From Zingiber officinale (Eukaryota; Streptophyta; Magnoliopsida; Zingiberales; Zingiberaceae), in the NCBI RefSeq assembly GCF_018446385.1, contig NC_055991.1, forward strand, positions 104,763,712 through 104,827,711: DNA of 64,000 nucleotides, given 5' to 3'. The notes beneath the pieces are model-generated. The model had not been told where the DNA came from. It made no database searches and was given only the letters and a program-made list of their open reading frames with translations. The number at the start of each line of letters is the position of its first letter. Position 1 is the first letter of the stretch. A program made the translations under genes and the position numbers. Positions 34,393 to 46,800 of the stretch are shown piece after piece.

Positions 34393-37300
34393 ATTAACAA
34401 ACATTCAACCTTTATAACTGTTAGGTAGCAATGTCAATTTGCGTATTTAGTCTTAAACAAATGTATGCATGTTCCTTCTCTTCATTTTTTTAACTTTTAA
34501 AGAAACTTAAAAGGGCAAAGATATTAATCTGCTCCAAACTAAATAGCAGCATAAGACTAAAATAGACCACATTGGTATCTCACAAATTTTTAGAAAAAAA
34601 TTAGGTGTTGGTTGTGTCAGTTAAAATACAATCACCATTAAGAAAGAACTAAGATGGAAATCATCTGTAAGCTAGATTGCCTGGTTTTATGTCTTCCTTT
34701 GCTTCTCTCAAATATTACTCTTAGACATCAATATTAAGACTTCACCATGTGCAATTTTTATAATGTCAAACTAATCAGTTGGGCTCAAGTGTTAATTAAA
34801 TTCGGCATTTTATAGTGTCAACAATCAGCTGGACGTAAGTGTTAACTAAAGTCAGGACACTGCATTCTATAATTCCAACCAATTAGTTGGGGCCGAAGTG
34901 TTATTTAAATTCAGTACACTGCATCTTTTAGCAGAACCAACCTAGGGCTGCATTCCGCCTTGCTGTATTTATAAAAACTAGCACTTTCTAGGACTTGGAG
35001 CCTAGGATTCATGCTAAGGCAAAAGGAACTTACTGAAATTCCGCTGGAAATGGAAGGCATTGTTTGAATTTTATTTAGTTGCCCTCAATTACACACGTTT
35101 CTTGATTTTTTCTTTCTAAAAACCTTCAAGAATTGTTGCTTTTTAAAAACAAAAAGGTATTTTACATTAGCTAGAGAATGAATTGTATTTACCATGCATT
35201 TTCAGCTGTGTTTAAAATGTGCAAACTCAAGATGACTATATTTTTCTTCTTTTGTGCCTTTTGCAGTTATTGAGGTAGACAAAAATAGTTTATGAAAGTT
35301 TGCCTTTGATAAGGAAAATGTGTTAAAGGAAACTGGAAAATATTTTGCTCTAAAAATGAATATTTTCTTCTTTTTTTTCAGAAATATTTTCTGGAGGCAG
35401 ACAATGGAAATGAAAGTGATATAGAAGAGGAAACAGATAATATTACTGATCAACAACCTCTGCCAAGGTAAGCCTTCTGGCATTCCCTCTTCTCCATTGC
35501 AAAAGCAAAACGTGGAACACTCCAAAACATGTTGATGTGAAGTTCAAGTTTGTATCTTGCTTCATTGCAGTTTGCTGTTTGCATAAGATGGTTACAAAGT
35601 TATAGTTCCTTGGAAACTATGATATGTTTGGTTTTTGAAGGATTTAACTGTTTATTATTACTTCTATCATGACATTTTCATTTGTCTGTTTACCACATCA
35701 AGTGAAGTCATTGTCTGAAATACTTTCTTTATAGCAAATGATTACTTAGTATTGTAACTATAGTTTACTTAAATCTTCGTCTTTTAGTTCCTATCTTTTC
35801 CATTACTAGATGCATTTCTCATTCATATACATGATAAACCTTCTTGGTTGATGTTATTTGTCAACCATATCGTCCTAATTGATGAGAATTGATAAAGGGT
35901 AATTGATGAGGGTGTACATAGCTTAAAATTGGGCGAAAGACTTGAAAAACCAACACATCAAGGTAAGTAGAACTAAAATAAATAATATGAAAGAATGGAT
36001 ATAGTATTTAAGAGTTGTATCTATTTGATTAGAAGTTGTAAGAGGTAGGGAGATTAAAAAAATAACTTTTTAGTTAATGTAAGAAAGAAGATTTAATTGC
36101 TTTAGTAAGGTAGTAATATATCCTTGCATAGAGCTTGTTAGAGGGATCAAAATCATGTAAGAAACTCTAAATATTCAGGACAAACATGATTTGATGATGT
36201 TGATTCTAATTTCATTATGAACTCCTGATATTACTCATTTATTTGTTGATACTGATTGTCTTAAGCTGCCTAATAGCTCGTTCATTTATTGCCAATTGAT
36301 ATTTAAAATGGTATGCTTGGAGTTAAAGAATTCAAATTTACCAGTCAAGTTGATCACTGTTTGACATGTTTCTATGTCTCATATGTTGGTACCATGAAAA
36401 TTTAAGTTAAATGTTTATAGAATGTACCATGTGAAAATTTAAGTCATATGTTGGTATGTTTAATGAAGGAGAGCCTTGGCGCAACGGTAAAAGTTGTTGC
36501 CATGTGACCAAAAGGTCACGGGTTCGAATCCTGAAAACAGCCTCTTGCAAAAAGCAGGGTAAGACTGCGTACAATGGATCCTTCCCCGGGACCCTGCATA
36601 GCGGGAGCTTCGTGCACCGGGCTGCCCTTTACCATGGTTTAAAAAATTGTATGCAAGTGGTATACAAATTAATGTATTCCATCGAGCTTACTGCATATGC
36701 AGTATGTGTGTGTATATTCACTCAATACAAAAAATTAAAATTTATATATTGATAAAAATGGCTGGCCGACATACATACCAAAAAGTATATTTATCAACAC
36801 ATCCAATTCATTCTTCAACATAGAGAATAATATATGTTAATCATAGGGATTCATTGTCACTTTGTTAGAAAATGTAATCTGATGAAATTATTTACTTATT
36901 TGTCATTTGTTAACTCCAAAGAGCAGTCCCTTCACCCTTGAGTTCAACTACTAGATTTGCTAACCAAATCCTCATGGGGTCTTAAAATTGAATATATTGG
37001 AAAAGTTCTAGCTCCTGGTTTGTCGTATCTAATAAAAAGGTGAAATAAAATTCAGTAAGAGAATGAGTTCAAGACTTGTTTCGAGTGAAGAGCTTGAAAC
37101 ATGTCTAAGCTCTTACTCAATTGACATCTACCCTGCCTTATCCAATCAATGATGCTGACTTTTCTTCTATTCTCTTCTTGCAACTAACAGGCCTATCAAC
37201 CTAAATGTAAATATCCTATAATACTAGGGATTTACATGTAATTTTTTTACACAGTTGAATAATAAATATATTTATAGGGGAATATAATTTTTCCATTTCA

Positions 37301-38914
37301 AATGCTACTTTGGGGAAATAACCCTAGTAATTTTTTGATTTTTCTAAGTAGAATCTATTTTTGTTCAATAAGGTTGGTATGTTTGTCTATAATTTCTTTC
37401 CGGTAGGAAATCCTTTAATACTTCCATGTAATACAGTATTTTCTTTAATATTATCATAGTTATCTACTTATCTTTACCAATTCTTAAGACCTTGGCAAAA
37501 GGCTCTGATGAAGATTGTTGCCCAATTAACTTTCACGAAATCTGCAGTGTTAATCGTCTCAATTAGGAGCTTCATTTTCTTTATTTTGCAACAGAAAGTC
37601 AAAAACAAAGAGGGTAACTCGTGTGGAATTAAATCGACGAGCCAGGCGCAAGGAGCAGCTAAAAACAGAACTACAAGCTGAGAAGATAAGCAAACTTTCC
37701 AAGGAAATTGATAGGTAACTAAAAGAATTCTCATTGACAAATGATCCTCTGGTTCCTTTCATGTTCAAGCTTAACGGCTGCATTTGCTCAACAGTTTACC
37801 AGATATAATGAAGGAAATAACTAAAGAGGATGAAGAGAAAAATAGAAGACTGATAAGGCGCACTGTGGCTAAGCAGGAGAGACTGAAATCTGCACCACCT
37901 CGTCTAGGAAAGTACAAGTAATGTCCTAAAACTTGTTTCTTGTCTCTGAATTTACTTCACCTGAATCATTAATGTTGATCAAAGAACATGATGTTCTGGT
38001 ATGCATTCAGTGGCTGTTGGTAGCTTTAATCTGTCCAGCATTATTCAGATATCAATAGTTCTAGATGGGTATTTCCAACAGGATAATATATTTTTGTCCT
38101 AAATCCAAATGATCTATTGTTATTTTTGTTTAGGTAAAATATTAAAACTCGTATTTGCAGTCACTGTAAACTTTGTAGAATCTTTAGGACAAAATAAGCT
38201 CGTTCAAGCAACTTCTTTTTCCATCCGTTCAACCATGGCCTTATGAGCAGGTTTTATCTGAAATTATGTCGTGATGTGATTGCCTAGCTAAGCACGAAAT
38301 GTTTTTGTATCAATATATCTAGGATTGAATTTTAATGATACCTCTTATGGAACATACACATTTAATTGTTGATAAATATCATACCCATGAGGAATTCAAC
38401 ACTAGAGCATCTTGTTTTATGTTGGGGATTTCAGCAGTTTTTGGCTTTTTAAGTTTGTGAAGGCGTTGATGTTATAATTATTGAGTAAACCAGCATTGAA
38501 GTAGCAATCAGTCATTTGACGATGTTATATAACCTTCTTTGGTATAACAGACCAAGATGCATATATTTGACCCAAAGAACAAAAATGGTTTGTTGTGTTT
38601 ACTAAGCATCAATTCATTATAATTTTTGTCTGTTGGGATTTGGGAAATCTAATTACTCGTCTTTTCTACCATATTATAGATTTGAGCCAGCCCCTGTGCA
38701 AGTTCTTTTAACAGAGGAGATTTCTGGATCCCTTAGGAAGCTGAAGGTGAGCAGCTTCAGTTTGAAGCTTGTTTAAATCAAACCTTTGTATCATATTTAA
38801 TGTAATCTGAAATTTCGGTTACAGGGCTGTTGTACTCTTGTGAAGGATCGATACAAAAGTCTGGAGAAAAGGGGTCTGCTTCCTCCAAGAGCTAAAGGGA
38901 GCAGGTTACATTAG
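30710..38914 (+). CDS. NOP53: Ribosome biogenesis protein NOP53, 11 exons
   Basis: NOP53 (GLTSCR2/PICT1 family; SMO4 in Arabidopsis) joins late nucleolar 60S particles and recruits the MTR4-exosome for pre-rRNA trimming. Exons: 30710-30890, 32275-32408, 32521-32566, 32660-32685, 33740-33820, 33924-34034, 35382-35467, 37595-37714, 37795-37917, 38680-38746 and 38825-38914. All junctions are GT-AG and in frame, giving 354 residues. The start MGKAAKGSRKGKKAWRANI matches plant NOP53. LFYVD (51-55) is the arch-interacting motif that binds MTR4. KRKIEKHRE then KNPFVQAVPSS follow. An acidic stretch lies in exon 7. The conserved C-terminal block has RVTRVELNRRARRKEQ, QERLKSAPPRLGKYKFEPAP, VQVLLTEE and DRYKSLEKRGL. 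The exon 2 donor is the least sure; 32465 is an alternative. The protein is somewhat shorter than the roughly 400-residue plant forms I recall. Confidence 0.9.
33328..33522 (+). mobile_element. Au-type SINE in NOP53 intron 4, with 17-bp target duplication
   Basis: A tRNA-derived SINE body (33345-33505) with an A-box-like GCGCAATGG, B-box-like GGTTTGAGTC and a T-tail after GTGCACTGGCTGCC. It is flanked by exact repeats ACCATAAGCATATGATT (33328-33344 and 33506-33522). Same orientation as the gene. Confidence 0.9.
34358..34391. repeat. (TA)n microsatellite in NOP53 intron 6
   Basis: About 17 uninterrupted TA units. Confidence 0.95.
36468..36630 (+). mobile_element. Second Au-type SINE, in NOP53 intron 7
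   Basis: Better preserved than the first copy: GAGAGCCTTGGCGCAACGG (A box), GGTTCGAATCC (B box), then CAATGGATCCTTCCCCGGGA and the end GCACCGGGCTGCCCTTT. No target duplication could be resolved by eye. Confidence 0.85.
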
Positions 38915-39856
38915 ATTGCTGAGCTATTGCTTTTTAGTAGCTTATAAATGTTCTTGACATAAGTCTTCCTATTAAAGTGGAAGGGTAAAATATAGAGACC
39001 TAGGATCTTTTGCTTATTTATCTGCTATGAATATGGCCTGTGTGCAAGCCAAATCATAAAATTGCTTCAACTTTTCTTCCTCAAGCATCTTAGTCTAGTA
39101 TTGGGTTTCTCGCTTTTGATCAGGAAGAGGAAATAATATAACATCAATGATGGGTAGATCAAGATGAACGTCAGACTCCTCAGCAATGATTTTGTGGATC
39201 ACTCCAAAAAATTTCTCCTTTTAAGTATGTTAATGATTCATAACTCCCAAGTTGTGGTCGTCAGACAGTTGTAGTTAGCTATACCTTGTTGAAGATGGAT
39301 AAATATGATTTGTATCCTTTATATATCGAGAAGTATTGACATAAAAAAATTTATAATTTTGTATTATTTTTTTGTCATCTTTTTCATGAAGGATTATGAT
39401 ATCTCCATTTCATTATCCTCTTGATTTAGGAATCATTGATTTATTGCTTCTTTTTCAGTCATTGTTTTCCAATTAGCAAGGATTTATTGGCGAGTAAATT
39501 AGAGAACGTTTCCTTTTTAACGGAGTTTATAGGTAAATTATAATTATTTATTGTACATAACACAACAAATTATCTATCCACTTCTCAAGTTAAATAACAA
39601 TTGAGTTTGGCAATGTTGCTGTGGAAGAAGGAAATTGACTCCATCGAATTTAAAATTTTAGTTTAGTTATTTTAAAATTTTGATTATTTTTAAATATCGT
39701 TTAATGGTTTGGTTTTAAAAATTTTTATTTGATTAACTTGAAAAAAATAAAATAAAAAATTAATTAGTAAAAAATTATTAGTATTATTTTTAATTAAAAA
39801 ATTTTGATTTCTTCTCGGAATTATCTTTCGGTACATTAGAGAAAAATCTCTAATCA
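38915..39856. other. NOP53 3' region and intergenic AT-rich DNA
   Basis: The NOP53 3' UTR should lie here, but no single polyadenylation signal stands out. No other gene is seen. Confidence 0.4.
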
Positions 39857-40524
39857 CAATGTTAACTTTGCATGCAATCTTTATGTCCAAAAAACTTTGT
39901 TTCCACTCCCTGCATGCAAAGTATTACTTGTTTCAACTCTCTCATGCAAATATTGATACCTAAATTGCCCCTCAGATTTTTTAGGTACAAAAATTTCAAA
40001 ATTAAGTACAAAAAATTCAAAAATGAGTATAATTCTTCTTAAAGTTAGTACTTTATATTAAAAATCGAGTATATTTTCTAACAAAATTGTTCATCTTATT
40101 TTTTAGGTATAAAAAGTCTAAAAATAAGTATAATTCATGTTAAATTCAGCACTTTATACTATAATCTAGTACTGTATACTAGGATCGAGTATATTTTCTA
40201 TCGAAATTAATCCTCATATTTTTCGGTACAAATAGTCTAAAAATGAGTATAATTCCTATTAAATCCAACACATTAAACTAAAATCGAGTATATTTTGAGG
40301 TGAAAAAAGAATCGTACTCAATTTGATAGAAAATATATTAGATTCTAAGTTAATATACTCAATTTAAGAGGATTTATACTAATTTTTAGACGTTTTGTAC
40401 CTAAAAATATCATGGATAATTAGGTAAAGATATTTAATTGGGGAGTGAAAATAAAAATTTTCATGGATGAGAATTACATGTAAAAATTTATTTACTAATA
40501 GGGATTGTATGTAAAATTACCCAT
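39857..40524. mobile_element. Foldback/inverted-repeat element upstream of the TIR1-like gene
   Basis: The left arm has 'tttgcatgcaatc', 'tttccactccctgc' and 'cctaaattgcccctcagattttttaggtac'. It is mirrored by the right arm read in reverse ('tttacatacaatc', 'tttcactcccca', 'cctaattatccatgatatttttaggtac'). Between them lie about three degenerate about 110-bp repeats containing 'aaatgagtataatt' and 'atcgagtatattttct'. No coding capacity. No clear target duplication. Confidence 0.6.
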
Positions 40525-40891
40525 TATCTTTTTAATGATACTAATAAAAACAAGGAGTGACCTTTTGGTAATTCCGAAAGAGAAACAAAAGGTTCATGTT
40601 TCCAGTTTCCTGTTTCCCGTAACGTTCCCCTTGACGGATCTGAGATTCTGCGCATACGGACGCCGTCTCGTCGAGTCGAGGGGCCCACGGCATGTGGATA
40701 AGGACTCGGGACGCATCCGACGGTCCGCATCTCTCCCTGGCCGTGGTACCGCAGGCACTGGGTCTCTCCATCTCCAGATCCGAGCTCGCGTCAAATCCCA
40801 ATCATGCTCTTCTCTTACTCTCCGCCCCTTTCCCATCTTGCTCTTCTCCCTCTGACGGCACCGGTGGCTCGTCTCAGATCTGGCGACGGGG
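40525..40891 (+). promoter_or_regulatory. Promoter / 5' UTR region of the TIR1-like gene
   Basis: Composition changes abruptly from AT-rich to GC-rich near 40620. The stretch ends in a pyrimidine-rich leader before the ATG at 40892 (context GGGGATGGAC). I cannot name a specific motif. Confidence 0.4.
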
Positions 40892-43800
40892 ATGGACAGG
40901 GTCTTCTCTTGGGCGGCCTCCTTCCCCGACGAGGTGTGGGAGCACACTTTCTCTTTCCTCCCTACTGACGCCGACCGCAATGCCGTTGCCCTGGTCTGCC
41001 GCTCCTGGCACCGGATAGAACGGCTGTCGAGGCGGAAGATCTTCGTGGGGAACTGCTACGCGGTGGCTCCGGCAGCGGCGGTGCGGCGATTCCCGGAGGT
41101 CAGGTCGGCGACCATCAAGGGGAAGCCGCATTTCGCGGATTTCAACCTAGTGCCCGCCGACTGGGGCGGCGGGGCGGGGACGTGGATCCAGTCGATGGCC
41201 GAGGGGTGGCCGCGTCTCGAGGAGCTTCGCCTCAAGAGAATGGTGGTCTCTGATGATTGCCTCGAGCTTGTCGCCCGGTCCTTTAAGAACTTTAGGGTTC
41301 TGTCACTAGTCTCCTGCGAAGGGTTCAGCACTTCCGGGCTGGCCGCCATTGCGGCCAACTGCAGGTCGGAGTCTCTATTTTCTTTTCCTGTTGCCTGCCT
41401 ACTTCTCTTTATTTTCACTTTCATTTTCATTTCTGGCCTTGGAGTTATAATTTGGTATTCTAATTCTAGAAAGATCAGTTGGTGTTACACAAATTTGACC
41501 CTTCTTATTTTTAGTTCCCAATTTAAATTTTTAGTTCTATCTACTTTTTAACTGACCATTAACTGACGTCTAATGTTCTGGTTATTCGGATCCATTAACT
41601 TGATTACCTGAAACGAGTCAACTCCACATTGTTACTATGAGTTGCTTTGTACAGAGATATTTTCCCTTGATTTGAAGGGGAAAACCATTCATTCTCCCAT
41701 TTCAGATTTAATTTGTCCTTTTATAAGCATCTTTTCTACTCTTTAAATTCAAGGAGCTTTTTGTTGGTTTGTATTGACTCTGATGGATAGGTAGCCTCAC
41801 TTGTGTGTTAATTTGTGTATTTTATCCGCCAAAACTTAGTATTATTTACATATCCTCAGTTTAGCTGTTTGGTGCTTGATTAAGAGACTAGAGGTTTTGA
41901 TTCTTTATGGATTTTTTTTTTCATGAAAAACATGTTACTATCACTATTATTATTATAGTGCTTCTCAATCAACAGTAGAACTCTCTTTTAATCCCATCAT
42001 AATCCTATGTAACTAGTATATTTATGAGAAAGTTTTTTGTTGTCAACTTCGTAGCTTTTCATGATTAAAACATATTAAAATCAAAGGCATGAAATACATG
42101 TGCACTCTGTAGTTAAATTTAATGAAACAGCAAGGGAATTCATATCAACCTCGCTTTAAGAAAAATTGTCAGTATTATAAAAATTAGTTATGCGTTTTAT
42201 CAGTGTTTTCAATTGTAATGATTCAGATAATGATAATCATTATAGAAATGCCACGAACAAGGTGTTAAACCAGCATTTGTTAGAATACTGGATCCCTACC
42301 TTCTTGTTTCATCTAGTCTAGACCATGGTTTAAAATCTCGACTCGTGTCAAGGTTTCGGTCCCAAATCTAAATGATATAGTTTTGGTACTATATTGTGCC
42401 ATGTAGACATAGTATTGGTATTTTTTAAATCTAAAATATATTAATTAATTTTTTTTTTGAAAATGGGATAATTTTATTAGACTTTAATTAAGTCTATTTA
42501 AATTATCTTAATCATAACTAGGAGTTGATTAAAATTATTAACCTAAAATTTTTAATTAAACATAAGTCATGCTCCCATGTTCCCCTGTTCTGTGCTGCGT
42601 GCGGCCTCCTCTAGGCCAACACAACGCCTCCAAAGGGGTTGTCGGACCCGCGCGACACCTCCAGAAGAGTCGCCGGACCTGCGCGACGCTTTCGGATGCG
42701 TCGCCAAGCCCACGTGATGCCTCTGGACACTTCGTCGGGCCCGCGTGATGCCTCCGGATGCGTCGCCAAACCTGCGTGACGTCTTTGGGCCTGGCGATGC
42801 GTCTGTGGGGCTTGTGGCGTGCCGACACCAACGCCGGTCCACGGGTGGAACGAAATGTTTCACTCATATAGGGCGAAACGAAATGAGATTTGAAATCATG
42901 GTCTATACAATAACATTGCCAATGATTTGACTGCTTTGATGTGCTCTCGTACGGAGAAAAGTGCTTGTTTGTTGTGATGATTTATGAAAACTAGAAAAGC
43001 TTTCAATGAAATAAAAGATTGTCAGAACCAATTGCTTGGAAGACTGCAATCAAGTGACTTTCTTGACTAGGTGTTGCTGAAGTGCACCATGATTTGAAGC
43101 CCATTAATCTCAATAATAGTAATATATGAAACAAAAATTAGAGGCACTCAAATTTTACTATGTATCAGAATATAGATTTAGCATCTACGGACAAAAACCA
43201 GCATCTTCATTATTTGCCTAAACTGTAAACTGTTCATTGAGTTGCTTCAGAAGTTGGTAGGTACACAATACACTCCATCTTTAGTATTGTGTGCAAGTTT
43301 ACTGAAAGTGTACATGATTCCCAATCAATGACCGTTTATGTCACGCCCCAAGAGTAAGGTTGTTTGACGAAAATCGGACAACACCTCTTATGTAACAATG
43401 ACAATTAAAACATTTATACAATGTCACAAGGCTACTCACAAGCCAACAACAACCGACACAGCTGAATGTAAACACAACCACACAGTTTATAAGTAGCCCA
43501 CATGGCTGGAACAAAAAAAAGCATAACAGAAGACATAAGCAAAATATAAAAACAATACAACTGACCGCGAGCCGGCCCGGCTTGACACAACACATACATA
43601 ACCAACTATAAACACATCACAAAACAGAAACCACAATCATGTAAATTATTTCACGGCAGTCTGAAAATCAGAACAAAAATAGCAATAGAAACGTGGAAAA
43701 CACGATCTCGAGTGTGATGTGGGACTGACAGCCAGGACTTCCAAGTGACATGACATATCCTTTACCTGCTAACCTGGAAATAAAAGGGAAAGTAATGGTA

Positions 43801-46800
43801 GTGAGTACAAAATACTTAGCGGGTTTAAAAAGATAGTGCATGATACCATATACATGTAAGGAGATCAAAGGAAGCAGTCTTAGGAGAAATACTTGCCATT
43901 AAAGTAAGAGTACCCATATAATCATCTGCTAAACAAAATCATACCTCATAATATAACCTCCACTAACATGCTCGACCAGGTAGAACCATTAAATCAAGAG
44001 TACTTGCAGTACATCCAAACCCTTCACAAATAAATGCATAACCAACAAATAACAAGACCTGACTATCTCAATAATATGTTACCACGAATGGTCTCGTGGA
44101 CAGTCAAGATGTTTAAATAGTTCCGCGGGAGAATGCTCTACCACGGATGGTCTGGCGGGCAGGATGAGGTAGCTATCTAACACCTCAGCTACTGACTACG
44201 GGAGAACACTCTACCACGGATGGTCCCGTGGGCAGTCAGGGCATATAAACAGTCACTGTCTACGGGAGAATGCTCTACCACGGATGGTCCTGAGCAGACA
44301 GGATGCATAAGTGGCCACTGTCTGCGGGAGAACATTCTACCACGGATGGTCGGGCACACAGATATATACAATTACCAAGCCATAATGACTAATAAGCGTA
44401 ACAATCCTTCCGAGGATAATGCTCTTCAAGCTACCCTATGGTCCAAAATCAACAACAGATAGACGCGAGTCTAAACAATAACCAAGGGTCTAATAGTATA
44501 CTCGATATCCTACATTATGGTATAATCTTACCAATGTGTAGGCTTGAGGCTACATAACGAGTAAAGGGTCTAGTAGGATATTCAACTATTCACTACGGTT
44601 TACATGCAATAGCTCAAGATCACCATCTAGGGCAGTTTAAATGCATAGGCATATATTCAGGCCCGGCTGAAGGCATAGGCCAATGCCTAGGGCCTCAATA
44701 TAATTGGGGCCCATTAATATTAGATTTTTTAAAAATATATTTAATAATTACAATTTAATTTTAATTAAAAGTTGGCGTTTCATTTCAAACGGCTTCGGCG
44801 CTTCGATTTCTGTGCAGGCGTGCACAGTAATATTTAATGTACCGCCGCCGCATCTATTTTTTTACTGTGCACATTGCAAAGCCCGCTTCGATTTCCATGC
44901 AATATGCACTGTACAACCTGCAGCCACCTATTCAAATTTCAAATTTCAATTAATTATCTAAACTTTTCAGCCTTCTGCCACCTAATTAATTATCTAAACT
45001 TTTCAGCCTGCAGCCACCTAACTTCGGCCTTCTCATATAATTCTATAATCTATATAAAACCACTGGTCCACTACAGAACGTTTTTAAAACTCGTACTCTC
45101 AAGTCTCATCCTGCTCATATTTTCATCCTTTAAATTTCATCCTCTTTAATCTATATTTTCTGTCTCTTATCATCTCGACGGTGATTCGATACTGATTCCT
45201 GAATACAACAAAACACCCTTCGCATTCCTTAATCGTCAGGTAATATTTTTTTAATTTTTTCTTCATTCTTGAAATGTTTTTTATTGTTCTGTATGAATAA
45301 TAAATTATTGATGTCTTGATGAAATAAATCCAAATATGAAATATGGTTGGAAAAATAGATTATTAGCAGTTGTATGAAAATTTTTCTTCTCTCGCAAACA
45401 AATTACTATTTATGCACTTATCTCATTTATTATATATTTGTTAAGTATAATTTATTATAAAATATAAACTGCTTAAATTAACCGATTCAAATCAAATTTA
45501 ATATTTTATATTTTTTATTATATTTGTGCAGGTATTAAAACTACACGGCCTAAATCAGATTTTGTTGTTCATTTAATTCTAAGTAATTTTATTTTGATAA
45601 AATAATAGAGATTTATATTTTCTTTTCTAATATTATTTTAATATAAATATGTCTATGAAAAAAATATGATTCTGGATATATGAAACGTATGAAAAAAAGA
45701 AAAATAGAAGAATTTATTCAATCTCAAAAAGGCGCACTCGATAGATTTATTATTAATAATCAAAATCAAAACTCAGAAAATAATATAATTGAAAATTTAA
45801 ATGAAAAACTAATTGAATTTTTACCGGAAGATAATACTTTAGGACAAAAAGAAATCTATCAAGAACTTTCTAATGATCACACAACAAATTCATCAAATAT
45901 TAATATTAATATTAATGAAGAAAATAATTATAATTTAGAAGAAGAAAAAGACGACTTAATAAATCATGAAAATAATTTTTTTAATAATATTGATGAAACT
46001 ATTATTCAAAATATATATGATCCAGCACAATGGAAAAATATAAATACAAATTTAATAGATTTATTAGTTGAAAAGGGTCCAATTAGAGAAATTAATATTT
46101 CTTTTCCAAATGATGAAAATTCTAGACATTTTTCTATGATTCATTACATTCGAAAATTACCCAATGGAGAAAAACATGATAGAAAATGGTTAATATATTC
46201 AAAAGAATTAGATAAAGTATTTTGTTTTTGTTGTAAATTATTTAGTCAAAAATCAATTACAATTCAATTAGCAAACGAAGGGTGTTGTGATTGGAAAAAT
46301 CTTAGTGCCAAACTTAAAAGTCATGAAACAAGTAGTGAACATATTATAAATATGAATATTTGGTTTGATATTGAAATGAGATTGCTTAAAAATAAAACCA
46401 TTGATCAAAATTTACAAGAAAAAATAAATAAGGAAAAAGAACATTGGAAAAATGTATTAATAAGAATTATTGCTATAGTTAAAATTCTTGCAAAAAATAA
46501 TTTGGCATTCCGTGGCACAAATGAGAAAATTTATCAAGATAACAATGGAAATTTTTTAGGTTTAATTGAAATGATAGCAGAATTTGATCCTATAATACAA
46601 GAACACCTTAAACGTATTCAAAATGGTAAAATTCATAATCATTATCTTGGTCATAATATACAAAATGAGTTAATAAATATATTAGGAAAAGAAGTAAATA
46701 ATATTATAATTAAAAAAATAAAAGAAGCAAAATACTTTTCAGTTATACTTGATTGTACTCCTGATGTAAGTCATCAAGAACAAATGTCTCTTATATTAAG

